From: Nonomuraea solani
GTDB lineage: Bacteria > Actinomycetota > Actinomycetes > Streptosporangiales > Streptosporangiaceae
DNA length: 64,000 bases
Reading direction: 5' to 3'
Assembly: GCF_900108335.1 (NCBI RefSeq)
Contig: NZ_FNVT01000012.1
Location: 306,839 to 370,838 of the forward strand
The position numbers and the translations under genes are program-made. Shown one piece after another: positions 35,401 to 42,639 of the stretch (positions are counted from its first letter, which is position 1; every line of letters starts with the position of its first letter). The notes below the pieces were generated by a model. It was not told the DNA's origin. It ran no database searches and worked only from the letters and a program-made list of their open reading frames with translations.

Positions 35401-35626
35401 CCCGGCGGAGCTCCGCGACCAGCGCGCGCAGCCGTGCCGGGGCGGAGGGCGGTGGATCGTCGCCCCAGAGACGGTCGGCCAGCCGTTCCACGGACACCAC
35501 ATCGCCGGAGTCCAGGAGCAGGGCCGAGAGCAGTGCCCGCTGCCTGCCGGTCAGGTGGACGGGCCGGCCCTCGACGAGGATCTCCAGGGGGCCGAGGAGC
35601 AGGACTCGGACACCGAGGGAGATCAC
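32447..35626 (-). CDS. SARP/AfsR-type regulator with NB-ARC and TPR domains
   Basis: About 1059 residues from GTG 35626. Order: OmpR-like winged helix (VRVLLLGPLEILVEGRPVHL, LTGRQRALLSALLLDSGDVV), BTAD helical domain (SLVESARQEAGQAALDLYDR...FRTKLVREVGVEPSGELQRL), NB-ARC ATPase (VGPAGVGKTALAIRWAHHA; Walker B RRVLVVLDDVADPEQ), and at least seven TPR-type repeats (LGLARWRMADLKSAMDHYER...). AfsR-like proteins activate secondary-metabolite operons when ATP-bound. It sits between the ThiF/peptide/M50 unit (divergent, 127 bases) and the peroxidase run (downstream on the same strand), and is the natural candidate regulator of both. Confidence 0.9.
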   Translation of the reverse strand: MISLGVRVLLLGPLEILVEGRPVHLTGRQRALLSALLLDSGDVVSVERLADRLWGDDPPPSAPARLRALVAELRRALSPHGRDVVLTWSPGSGYLIPAGAAAVDAEEFASLVESARQEAGQAALDLYDRALALWRGDPFADLADPDAQAERHRLAELRCEAAEGHAAALLGIGRSRAAIPGLTRLLADQPLRERPHALLMRALRDDGRLPDALEVYRDFRTKLVREVGVEPSGELQRLHQSLLEEEPAAGPAPMPRQLPPATSRFVGRSAELRRMDAGRVTLVVGPAGVGKTALAIRWAHHASELFPDGQLFLDLRGFDQREPMSLPEALQLLLQGLGAAAKDIPVELDAQIALYRSLLAGRRVLVVLDDVADPEQVRALLPADPGCRAVVTSRSRLGGLVAMDGIERLTLDVLDHGEARQLLAQGIGEDRLLREPDAADELVALCGRLPLALSIAVSWIGDHGHRMIGHYVRQLADRGRLVRLRVEGDDSVAVQAALDLSHNALPPAAQRMFRLLGLARGSGITSAAAAALMRTRRDHAEDLLGTVARIHLIKETGPHRFAAHDLVLEYAAQRSLAEDSASERWAAVRRLLDYYLRTVVGATAVAGFEVAELARDGVRPEVTPTTFDAAADALDWLDTEWDNLVAAVSYAAEQGPRQYAWLLVEALTDILHHRRTRGEWLRLAEIALAAAEDERNLRGQAGMHHSLGLARWRMADLKSAMDHYERALALARRAGWPLGEARALQGCGVVLKQMGEPHEAIPRYQRSVEIHHALGSVRGEARGLNNLASAYLMLARLDRAEECLRASLPLTEASGDRHLQTLTLVNLALVRKMQARFPEALESLREALALADGLRYAEAVTYETFGSVHCDAGDHERAIDAFGRSLAIAEEVENRRCQIASLTGMAAAELELGRAEGALAHLDAALELAEHTAIDLDHVLLGRAEFLYHQGRYEDARDAAHRSLELAHTSNLLNLPRLHGLLAAIHLAMGDDERCVEACARALELARRSGQRLDHARALMTLGHAVKGTESRRLWGQAHALFTVIGAPERFTSAALLGR

Positions 35627-35753
35627 GGATTCGACGCTAACCCACACCTCCCGGCAGCAGCAATGTGCGCCCATGCGCGATCCATGCGGCGTCCATGCGC
35701 GCGGCTGCCACAGTGTTGCCAAATCCCCCCCTCAGAGATTGGCTGACGCACCG

Positions 35754-36851
35754 ATGAGGCCACGGCTGAAAGGCATCTCCTGGGAGCGGGTCGGGGATGA
35801 GCTGCGGCTGGTCTATGACCCACGTGACCAACTGCTCCTGGCCGACCCCGACGGGATCGTGGAAAAGCTCGTGGGCCTCCTCAGCGAAGGAGGCAGGACC
35901 GTCGCCGAGATCGCGGACGAGCTGTCGCTGGACGTGGCCGACGTACGGGACGCCGTCGCGGCGTTCGACGCCGAACGGCTGCTGGAGGACGGCGACCGCC
36001 TCGACCGGCTGGAGCCCGCCGAGGCCGAGCGGTACTTCAGCAACCTTGCCTTCTTCGAGTCGTTCAGCACCCTCGACCGCAGCCGGGAGGACCTGCAGCG
36101 CCACCTGCGCGAGTCGCACGTCCTGGTGCTCGGCACCGGCGGCCTCAACTCCAACACCATCCCGCACCTCGCCGGGCTCGGCGTCGGCGCGATGACGCTG
36201 CTCGACCGGGACGCCGTGGAACCGCGCAACTTCGCCCGGCAGTACCTCTACCGCGCGAAGGACATCGGCGAGCGCAAGGTCGAGCGCGCGGCGGCATGGG
36301 TACGGGCCTTCGACCCCGCCATCCAGGTCGAGTGGGTCGAGGCCGACGTCGCCGGCCCTGAACAGCTCACCGAGCTCATCCGGCGGGTCCGGCCCGACGT
36401 GGTGGCCTCGGGCATCGACCGGCCGAAGAACATCGACCTCTGGGTCAACGAGGCGTGCGTACGCAACGGGGTGCCGTTCGTCCGCGGCGGCATGTCGGTC
36501 ACCACCGGCACGGTCTGGTCGGTGAACCCGGGTGTCAGCGCGTGCCGTGCCTGCGTACCGGCCGACCCCTCGAACCCGGCGCACTTCCCCGACCCCGGTG
36601 ACCCGGCCATCGCCGGCGCCATCGCCGCCACTCGCCTCTTCGTCAGCAGGCCGCAGCCCAACCGCGGGATCGGGCCGGTCGCCGGCCTGCTGGGGGCATT
36701 CGGCGCCTTCGAAGTGCTGCGCTACCTGACCGGTTTCGAGCCACCGGCGTACGCCGGCAGGCCACTCGACATCGACTTCGCGCATGGTTGTGCGACCAGT
36801 CGGGCCGAGTGGCCGCGTGACCCCGCTTGTGCGGTATGCGGAGGGAGGTGA
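35754..36851 (+). CDS. E1-like ThiF/MoeB enzyme with PqqD-like N-terminal domain
   Basis: 365 residues from ATG 35754. Residues 1-85 look like a PqqD-type RiPP recognition element (GDELRLVYDPRDQLLLADPD, VEKLVGLLSEGGRTVAEIAD, VRDAVAAFDAERLLED). The E1 domain follows: nucleotide loop VLVLGTGGLNSNTIPHLAGL, LLDRDAVEPRNFARQYLY, GERKVERAAAW, and paired zinc knuckles SACRACV and DPACAVCG. Such enzymes adenylate a carboxylate or phosphorylate a peptide amide, as in microcin C, pantocin and azoline pathways. The stop is five bases from the start of the 20-aa peptide, whose Shine-Dalgarno is inside this gene. Confidence 0.88.
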   Translation: MRPRLKGISWERVGDELRLVYDPRDQLLLADPDGIVEKLVGLLSEGGRTVAEIADELSLDVADVRDAVAAFDAERLLEDGDRLDRLEPAEAERYFSNLAFFESFSTLDRSREDLQRHLRESHVLVLGTGGLNSNTIPHLAGLGVGAMTLLDRDAVEPRNFARQYLYRAKDIGERKVERAAAWVRAFDPAIQVEWVEADVAGPEQLTELIRRVRPDVVASGIDRPKNIDLWVNEACVRNGVPFVRGGMSVTTGTVWSVNPGVSACRACVPADPSNPAHFPDPGDPAIAGAIAATRLFVSRPQPNRGIGPVAGLLGAFGAFEVLRYLTGFEPPAYAGRPLDIDFAHGCATSRAEWPRDPACAVCGGR

Positions 36852-36856
36852 TCGCT

Positions 36857-36919
36857 ATGAAGATCGAGATCGTCCGCGTCGAAAACGCCCGTCTCACGCA
36901 GAACGGCACCGATTCCTAA
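36857..36919 (+). CDS. 20-aa peptide, candidate ThiF substrate
   Basis: Sequence MKIEIVRVENARLTQNGTDS. It has GGAGGTGA, almost the full anti-Shine-Dalgarno complement, six bases before the ATG, far stronger than typical for the window. It is placed exactly between an E1-like enzyme with a peptide-recognition domain and an M50-type protease, and is followed at once by a hairpin, so it should be made in excess over the protease. The C-terminus is Ser, not the Asn used by MccB. There is no Cys; Thr, Ser, Asn and Glu are the possible modification sites. Too short for ordinary gene callers. The gene is a strong inference from context; the chemistry is unknown. Confidence 0.6.
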   Translation: MKIEIVRVENARLTQNGTDS

Positions 36920-36931
36920 GAATCGGGCCAA

Positions 36932-36956
36932 GGGCCGCACTCCGGGAGTGCGGCCC
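36932..36956 (+). terminator. perfect 11-bp hairpin between peptide and M50 gene
   Basis: GGGCCGCACTC (36932-36942) pairs with GAGTGCGGCCC (36946-36956), loop CGG, then TTCCCCTTCC. It starts 12 bases after the peptide stop. It probably terminates most transcripts there, or protects the peptide mRNA 3' end, with partial read-through into the protease. Confidence 0.75.
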
Positions 36957-36988
36957 TTCCCCTTCCACTTTCATGGCTATGGAGTGAT

Positions 36989-38185
36989 ATGGCCGCGTCC
37001 CTGGATGAGGAGCTGCGCGAGCGGGCCGCCCGGCTGACGGTCGCCTTCGACGGCGAGGCCTGGATCCTCGGCCGCCCCGAGCTGGGCGTTTTCGTCGCGG
37101 TGCCGGAGCCTGGCGCGGTCTTCGTCACCACGCTCCAGGAGACCGGCTCGCTCGATGAGGCCACCGCGCGGGCCGGTGAGGTCGCCGGCGAGGAGGTGGA
37201 CGGCAGAGACTTCGTCGACGGCCTCACCGCCGCTGGACTGCTCGACCCGCCGGCCGATGCGGGCGGAGCGCGCGGGCGGATCAAATGGATCGAAGGGGTC
37301 AGTCCCCGATCAGCGGCCCGGCTGTTCGGCCCCGCCGCCTGGTCGTGTTACGGGGCCGCCGCGGTCCTCGCCGTCTCCCTCCTGCTGATCCGGCCCGATC
37401 TGCGCCCCTCCTGGCAGGACGCCTGGTTCCTGCCCAGCCCCGGCCTGTCCGCGTTCGGCTGGCTGCTGATCGGCATCGCGTTCGGCGCCCTGCACGAGGC
37501 GTGGCACTGGCTCGCGGGACGGGCGATCGGCGTACCGGCGATCTTCCGGGTCAGCTATCGGGGCATATACGTCGTCTTCGAGACCGATCTCACCCAGATC
37601 GTCACGGTGCCGCGCAACCGCCGTCACGGCGTCTACCTGGCCGGAATGGCCATCGACACCGTGGTGCTGGCCGCCGCGCTGGGACTGCGGCTGCTCGACC
37701 CGCCCCGCGCCCTCGACGATCTCCTCGCCGCCGTGGTGCTCTCCCAGATCGTCGGCATCGTCTGGCAGTGGGCCGCCCTGCCGCTGCGCAGCGACTCGTA
37801 CGCCCTGCTCGCGAACGCCCTGCGGTGCCACAACCTCTATCGGACGACCTGGCTGACCGCCAAGGCCACGCTGTTCCGGCTCACCCAGGCGGAGACCGCC
37901 GAACTGTCCAGGACAAGCGCGCGCGATCGCCAGGCCGGGCGGTGGTTCGTGGTGCCGTACCTCGCGGGGATCGCGGGCATGACCTGGATATTCGTCACGG
38001 GCGTGCTGCCGCTGGTCGTCTCGCTGGGACAGTGGGGGCTGACGCAGTTCGGCGGCAGCGCGCTCGGCTCGGCGGGGTTCTGGGAGGCGGTCGCCGTGAG
38101 CGCGTACATCGTCGTGCAGCTCGGTCTGCCGCCGCTCCTGGCCCTTCGCGAACGCCGCCTGCGCCGGACCGGCGAACTCCTCTGA
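36989..38185 (+). CDS. M50-type membrane metalloprotease with PqqD-like N-terminal domain
   Basis: 398 residues; start ATG 36989 after GGAGTGAT. Residues 15-90 again look PqqD-like (VAFDGEAWILGRPELGVFVA, GAVFVTTLQETGSLDEATAR, DFVDGLTAAGLLDPP). About seven membrane helices follow. Zinc site: GALHEAWHWLAGRAIGVPA (HExxH within a helix) with the third ligand probably Asp in YLAGMAIDTVVLAAAL. This is the arrangement of M50-like peptide-maturation proteases rather than housekeeping RseP, because no PDZ domain is present. It should cut or export the 20-aa peptide or its product at the membrane. Confidence 0.82.
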   Translation: MAASLDEELRERAARLTVAFDGEAWILGRPELGVFVAVPEPGAVFVTTLQETGSLDEATARAGEVAGEEVDGRDFVDGLTAAGLLDPPADAGGARGRIKWIEGVSPRSAARLFGPAAWSCYGAAAVLAVSLLLIRPDLRPSWQDAWFLPSPGLSAFGWLLIGIAFGALHEAWHWLAGRAIGVPAIFRVSYRGIYVVFETDLTQIVTVPRNRRHGVYLAGMAIDTVVLAAALGLRLLDPPRALDDLLAAVVLSQIVGIVWQWAALPLRSDSYALLANALRCHNLYRTTWLTAKATLFRLTQAETAELSRTSARDRQAGRWFVVPYLAGIAGMTWIFVTGVLPLVVSLGQWGLTQFGGSALGSAGFWEAVAVSAYIVVQLGLPPLLALRERRLRRTGELL

Positions 38186-38352
38186 GGCTCCGCGCGGTCA
38201 GTCCCGTCCTGGCACGTGTGGCCGCCCCAGCCGTGGCACTGGCGCGCCTCTGGACGGAAACCCCATGGTCGGGCACGGCAGACCTTGTCGATCAGTCCGC
38301 CGTGCGACAACGATGCTGTACGCCCGGCGGCGGGCCCTCGTATCGTCGGATC

Positions 38353-39132
38353 ATGGGATCCCACGAGCTCCATCTGGACCGCGCACGCGCCACGTCCTTC
38401 GGCTCGGTGGCCGCGCAGTACGACCGGTACCGCCCGGAGTCCCCGGACGCGCTGATCGACGAGCTCATGGCGGGCAGTCCGGCTCGCGGGCTCGACGTCG
38501 GGTGCGGCACCGGCAAAGTGGCCCGGACGCTGGCAAGACGAGGGCTGACGGTGCTGGGGATCGAGGTGGACGAGCGCATGGCGGGGGTCGCGCGGGGCCA
38601 TGGCATCGAGGTGGAGGTCGCCCCGTTCGAGACCTGGGATGACGCGGGGCGTCGCTTCGACCTCATCACCTGCGGTGACGCGTGGCACTGGATCGACCCC
38701 GAGGCCGGCGCCGCGAAGGCCGCACGGGTGCTGGCCATCGGGGGCACCATGGCGTGGTTCTGGAACTCCTCGCAGGTCGAGGAGCCGATGGCCGCGGCGC
38801 TCACCCGCGTGTACGCGCGGCACGCGCCCGAGATCGTCTGGGTCTGGGGGCCACGGGACACGACCCGTTCCGAACGCGTGCCGCCGTCGGCCCGCGACGC
38901 GTTCTCTCCAATCGAGGAAAAGGTCTACCGGCAAGAACGCGTTCTGACCGCCGATCAGTGGACCGGGCTCGTCGCCACGTCGAGCGATCACCTCCGGCTC
39001 GGCGCCGAGCGACTCACGGCACTGCTGCGGGTGGTGCGCGGCACGATCGAGGCCCTGGGCGGTCATGTACGCCTTCAGCACGAAACCACGGCCCTGATCT
39101 GCCGACGACGACCCACTCCGCCACCCGGCTGA
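38353..39132 (+). CDS. class I SAM-dependent methyltransferase
   Basis: 259 residues from ATG 38353; the frame is open much further upstream but that part is antisense-free shadow of the M50 gene. SAM motif I: GLDVGCGTGKVARTLARRG; motif II/III: DLITCGDAWHWIDPEAGAAK, VLAIGGTMAWFWN. The start FGSVAAQYDRYRPESPDAL is typical of UbiE-like methyltransferases of actinobacteria. Substrate unknown. It is 168 bases after the M50 gene, so it might belong to the peptide unit, but the common free-standing occurrence of this family makes that doubtful. Confidence 0.85.
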   Translation: MGSHELHLDRARATSFGSVAAQYDRYRPESPDALIDELMAGSPARGLDVGCGTGKVARTLARRGLTVLGIEVDERMAGVARGHGIEVEVAPFETWDDAGRRFDLITCGDAWHWIDPEAGAAKAARVLAIGGTMAWFWNSSQVEEPMAAALTRVYARHAPEIVWVWGPRDTTRSERVPPSARDAFSPIEEKVYRQERVLTADQWTGLVATSSDHLRLGAERLTALLRVVRGTIEALGGHVRLQHETTALICRRRPTPPPG

Positions 39133-39214
39133 ACCTGCCGGGGGCGCTGTCCTGGCCTCTGCCTGAGCTGACGAACGAGCAGTGCACCAGGGCCGAGACG
39201 CATGTCGCCGCGGC

Positions 39215-39343
39215 TCAGCCTCCGCCGGACGAGACCGGCCACAGCCGGATGCCCAAACCGGCCGCCAGTTTGGGCGATCGCGGCGACGTCGGCCGGCAGC
39301 GCCCGGCTGCCAGGTCATCGATGGCCTTCCGGCGGCCGGACAT
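39215..39343 (-). pseudogene. relic of XRE-type regulator
   Basis: Reading AIDDLAAGR in one frame and, after a shift, LAAGLGIRLWPVSSGG gives the end of a small helix-turn-helix protein. The same end is seen intact in the 43431-43748 gene (LLAGRSWPDVATIALLEAALAVRLWPD). Only about 40 codons survive. It sits just outside the integrative-element boundary. Confidence 0.4.
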
Positions 39344-39443
39344 GGCCTGAACGGCGACAGCCGTATGACCGTTCCGGTGCTCGGTGACGCGCTCGGAGTC
39401 TGCCGGGACGGCGTGGTCACTCCGCTGACCTCCCAAAATGGCG

Positions 39444-39479
39444 AGAGGCCGCCTCTCCAGCTAAGGAGAAACGGCCTCT
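39444..39479 (+). terminator. integrase-type terminator without its integrase
   Basis: AGAGGCCG (39444-39451) pairs with CGGCCTCT (39472-39479), with an inner TCTCC/GGAGA stem. It is followed directly by GACCTGGGTGG and the tRNA fragment, the same order as the integrase terminator at 41811-41842. No gene for it to serve remains upstream. Confidence 0.6.
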
Positions 39480-39481
39480 GA

Positions 39482-39529
39482 CCTGGGTGGAGATGAGGGG
39501 ATTCGAACCCCTGCCCCCTTCGATGCGAA
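39482..39529. repeat. attachment site, far copy: 3' half of tRNA-Ala
   Basis: 48 bases identical, apart from one mismatch (C at 39513, A at 46784), to 46753-46800. They cover the T-arm, variable loop and anticodon arm of tRNA-Ala(CGC) on the minus strand. Beyond 39529 the match ends abruptly, so this is a duplicated att core, not a tRNA gene. Confidence 0.88.
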
Positions 39530-39704
39530 GCATTCGAGTTGATCGCTCCACCTTGTGCATTGCCAGGTCAAACGTCTGTTCATGTGCATCGTAGTGTGCC
39601 GCCGGGGACACTCTGGGCACCCTTGGTGTCACTCACTTTGTCACTTGGGTGAAGCATCCGAGGGGATCGATTGAGCACATGTGTTGTCTGGCCAGGCAAC
39701 CGCA

Positions 39705-39935
39705 CTACTTCGTCACACGCATCACTTTATAGACGGCGAGGCGCGGATTGGACGAGCAATAGTACTTCTTTTTCCCCAAAAAATTGAGCGCGTTAAGAGT
39801 CTTGGCGGCCTTGTAGCACGCCTTACTATTGGGGTAGTAGGAATGGACAGTATCTGCGCTGGCCGGGGCCGCGTTGACCGTCAGCGTCAAACACGTCGCT
39901 GCTGCCAGCATGGCAATCGTAAAGAATCGCTTCAC
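39705..39935 (-). CDS. small secreted protein
   Basis: 76 residues from GTG 39935, preceded by AAGGGAAGG. Signal peptide FFTIAMLAAATCLTLTVNAA with cut near ASA-DT. The mature part (about 45 residues) is basic and Tyr-rich with two Cys (SKACYKAAKTLNALNFLGKK, KYYCSSNPRL), which could form a disulfide. The base composition is noticeably less GC-rich than the chromosome, in keeping with its place inside the integrated element. Function unknown. Confidence 0.65.
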   Translation of the reverse strand: MKRFFTIAMLAAATCLTLTVNAAPASADTVHSYYPNSKACYKAAKTLNALNFLGKKKYYCSSNPRLAVYKVMRVTK

Positions 39936-39939
39936 AAAA

Positions 39940-40620
39940 CGCCTTCCCTTGAAGTTGATACTAGAGGCTAGTTCAACGATGACCGAATAAGTGTCGAGTG
40001 AACACCCGACAATCACCGGATGGCATCCCGGATGTCCTGCCAAGGTTGTGGATGTAACCATAGGGTGCGGCGGTATATTGCTGGTATGTCGTGGATACGT
40101 TGGCGACGGCTTACGAAGGATGCGCATGTTCCCGCCAGCATCACCCTTGGCCTGCCCGTCTGCGGGCCAGCCGCGGGCTACCCCGGCCGCGCCCGGCGCC
40201 CAGGGCCGTGATGGAGCGAAGGCGGCCCCGCGGCTGGTCTGCTAGGGCTTGCCCTGGGACGGCGGCAGGCGGGCAGGCTTCCACGCCAACCCACTCAGAC
40301 GGGAAGGGAACGATCTTGGCTGCCCGGAGCCGGAGCGCCCCCGCCGGAGGCAGGCAGTAAGGCCAACACCGTGACCGTGCACGCGTGCGCTTACCAGGTC
40401 GGCCCCGTGACCGGAGAAGTGCGCTCCCCTGTGATCAGATCTGTACCGCCGCACGGCGGCCCCCTCCACTCGTCCGCGCCAGCCGTCCGGCGTGCTTTTA
40501 GCCGTCCGCCGGGAGCGCCAGCGTGAGGCGGCGGCGTGCCGAGACGGCGGCGCGTGCGGCCCCCGTGGGGCTGCTTTAAGTTTGTAGAGAAAGTTCTCAC
40601 AGATTCTACGGCCGTGTCGC
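39940..40620. other. 680-base stretch without a recognisable gene
   Basis: Short open frames exist on both strands, but none has a credible ribosome site, codon bias or known motif. I see nothing assignable; it is probably eroded element DNA. Confidence 0.5.
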
Positions 40621-40622
40621 CG

Positions 40623-40919
40623 TCATGCTGGGTTGTCGCCAATGGGGATGTGGATTGCCTTAGTCCACTCGTACATGCGGCGATCACGGTGGAACACCAT
40701 GAGTGACACGTCTGAGATCGTGACCTCGATGGCGTCCGTGTCGGTCGTGGTGAGTGCCTGCGCGATGCGGTCCGTTGGACTCTCCCCATTGACGTACGCG
40801 ATGCTGACATGCGGACGATATGGGCGTGAGTCATGATCTATGGTCTGTGTCTCGAGTACGGTCTCACCGGCCGTGATCCGCAGACCATAGAGACCAATAC
40901 GATCCTGTGCCGAGTCCAT
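40623..40919 (-). pseudogene. 2H phosphoesterase (2'-5' RNA ligase-like), N-terminal half lost
   Basis: The frame gives the second half of a LigT-like protein: YRPHVSIAYVNGESPTDRIA with the second HxS/T motif, then ISDVSLMVFHRDRRMYEWTK. A functional 2H enzyme needs two HxS/T motifs about 80 residues apart; the first is missing because sequence above about 40840 is antisense to the integrase remnant. Confidence 0.6.
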
Positions 40920-41781
40920 ATCTTTCCTGACCTTGGCGCACGTAAGCTCAAGGATCTCAAGGCCACGGAGGTCGAGAAGTGGCTCAGGATCAAGGCTCGA
41001 TCGCTTAGCACGCGGACCCTACAAGCCCTCTACTCCGCGTTTAACCGCATCGTCAAACGCGCCATGGCTCGCGAGAAGGTGAAGCGCAACGTCGTCGAGC
41101 TCTGCACCATCCCCAAGGGCCAAGGCGGCAGACCGTCTCGATCACTGACCTTCCGGCAAGCCCTTGCCATCCTCAGTGCGTCTAAGTACCACCGCATGCA
41201 TCCCTACATTGTGGTCTCCCTCCTTACCGCACCGAGGAACTACGTGACCTTCGCTGGGGCCACGTTGACCTGAAAGGCAAGCCAGCGTCCTTCGGCAAAC
41301 CGGCGATCCCCCCGCACATCGCCGTATGGCGGTCAGTCAGAGCAGGCGGCGATACCAAAACCAAGAAATCACGACGCACCCTTGCCTACCCGCGCGGGCC
41401 GTGGAAGCGCTCAAGCAGCAAAGGCGCCAGCAAGCCAACGAACGCAACGCGACCGGTCAACGGTGGAAGGAACACGAACTCGTCTTCACCAGTCGCATCG
41501 GCACACCGCTTGACGCTCACAACGTACGGCGTGAGTTCCGCAACGCCATCAGAGGCATCAAGGGCATCTACGCCGACGCGTGGACACCTCGTGAGCTACG
41601 CCACAGCTTCGTGTCCCTGCTCTCCGACGACGGCGGTCTATCCATAGACGAGATCGCAAAGCTGTGCGGACACGCCAGCACAACCGTGACCGAGACCGTG
41701 TATCGCCACCAGATTCGGCCAGTGATCCAAACCGGCGCGCTGGCCATGGACCGCATCTTCGACGACATCGCGGACGCGTAG
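40833..41781 (+). pseudogene. tyrosine integrase with two frameshifts and missing 5' end
   Basis: Three frames are needed. First: core-binding domain DPQTIETNTILCRVHIFPDL, ATEVEKWLRIKARSLSTRTL, FNRIVKRAMAREKVKRNVVE (to about 41225). Second: EELRDLRWGHVDLKGKP with the first catalytic Arg (to about 41390). Third: RAVEALKQQRRQQANER, then PRELRHSFVSLL (HxxR), KLCGHAS and TVYRHQIRP with the nucleophile Tyr. All catalytic elements survive, so decay is recent. The N-terminal arm-binding domain is missing. This enzyme family uses tRNA genes, in keeping with the flanking tRNA-Ala repeat. Confidence 0.85.
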
Positions 41782-41810
41782 TCCGCCAACATGTCACTCA
41801 GAAGATCACA

Positions 41811-41854
41811 GAGGCCACTTCCGATCACTGGAAGTGGCCTTTGACCTGGGTGGG
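41811..41854 (+). terminator. integrase terminator followed by att tip
   Basis: GGCCACTTCC (41813-41822) pairs with GGAAGTGGCC (41830-41839), then TTT. The next bases GACCTGGGTGG (41844-41854) equal those before the att core at 39480-39490, but the tRNA part has been lost (GGTGTTCACG follows). It marks a second, deleted attachment site. Confidence 0.6.
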
Positions 41855-41977
41855 GTGTTCACGAGTGACCCTGGCCTGGGATGCAGCAGAGGCTTCAAAG
41901 GTCGCTTCCCGAGTTCCACGTGATCGTTTCCCAGGTCGGATGAGGCGCTCGCCTCGATGTGGTTGGCGTGACCGTGG

Positions 41978-42352
41978 TTACGAGATCCGAAGGCGGTCTA
42001 GCTGAGGGTCGTAGCAGTGCAGACCGAGTTCGGCCGCAACCTGGACCGCGTACGCCGAGGCCTCCTCCGCACGGCGGTACACCATGGGGAAGTAGATGTA
42101 GGGGCCTGCCGCCTCTCCGATCAACGGAGATGTCGACCAGGGAATATCCTCATAGCCGTCCTCGTCCTCGTCCACCTCGTCAAGGTCCGGCCAGCGCCGC
42201 AGGAGCCGCTGCACGAATTCTGCGATCAGAGGGGTCGGCGGAATCTCGATGTCCGCGTGAATGTACTGGTCATACAGGGCGGAATGCATCTCTCCCGCTT
42301 CTTGATCATTCGCGGGACGCTCACCCTCCCACACCGCAAGGTCATAGCTCAT
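41978..42352 (-). CDS. conserved hypothetical protein, immunity-protein-like
   Basis: 124 residues, soluble and acidic: SYDLAVWEGERPANDQEAGE, LIAEFVQRLLRRWPDLDEVD, PYIYFPMVYRRAEEASAYAV, ELGLHCYDPQLDRLRIS. Proteins starting MSYDLAVWEG are common as single genes in actinobacteria and beside polymorphic toxins, where they are thought to be immunity proteins. No toxin is seen nearby. Function uncertain. Confidence 0.6.
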   Translation of the reverse strand: MSYDLAVWEGERPANDQEAGEMHSALYDQYIHADIEIPPTPLIAEFVQRLLRRWPDLDEVDEDEDGYEDIPWSTSPLIGEAAGPYIYFPMVYRRAEEASAYAVQVAAELGLHCYDPQLDRLRIS

Positions 42353-42639
42353 GCCGGGATGATGTCACTTTCGGGGTTCAAGGTACTGGTGCCTCGGTTC
42401 GCGCTGCCGCAGCCCACATGATGGGCCATTCACGTCTTCATCCGGTCGGCCGCTGGGCGGCGACCCCGGATGACGGTGAAATTGTCGCCCACGCGATGGG
42501 GCCCTGTCTTCTTCGGGCGGTTCGGTTAGGGATCTTGCAGTCTTGGGGGTCAGCGATGCCAGTGCCGCCTACAGTTTGGAGTTGCAGCTATGCGTTGGGT
42601 GATGGTGATGGTCTGAGGATTGCCGCGAGGGAGGCGACG

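Noticed and set aside
36857..36919. 20-aa peptide as a microcin C (MccA) homologue
   Set aside because: MccB-type enzymes use a C-terminal Asn; this peptide ends in Ser and the enzyme has an added recognition domain, so a straight homologue is unlikely.
37285..38352. Long 5' extension of the methyltransferase frame
   Set aside because: It overlaps the M50 gene in another frame; protein-like features begin only at ATG 38353.
39488..39530. Possible second tRNA-Ala gene
   Set aside because: Only the 3' half is present; the D-arm and 5' acceptor strand are missing, so it is an att duplicate.
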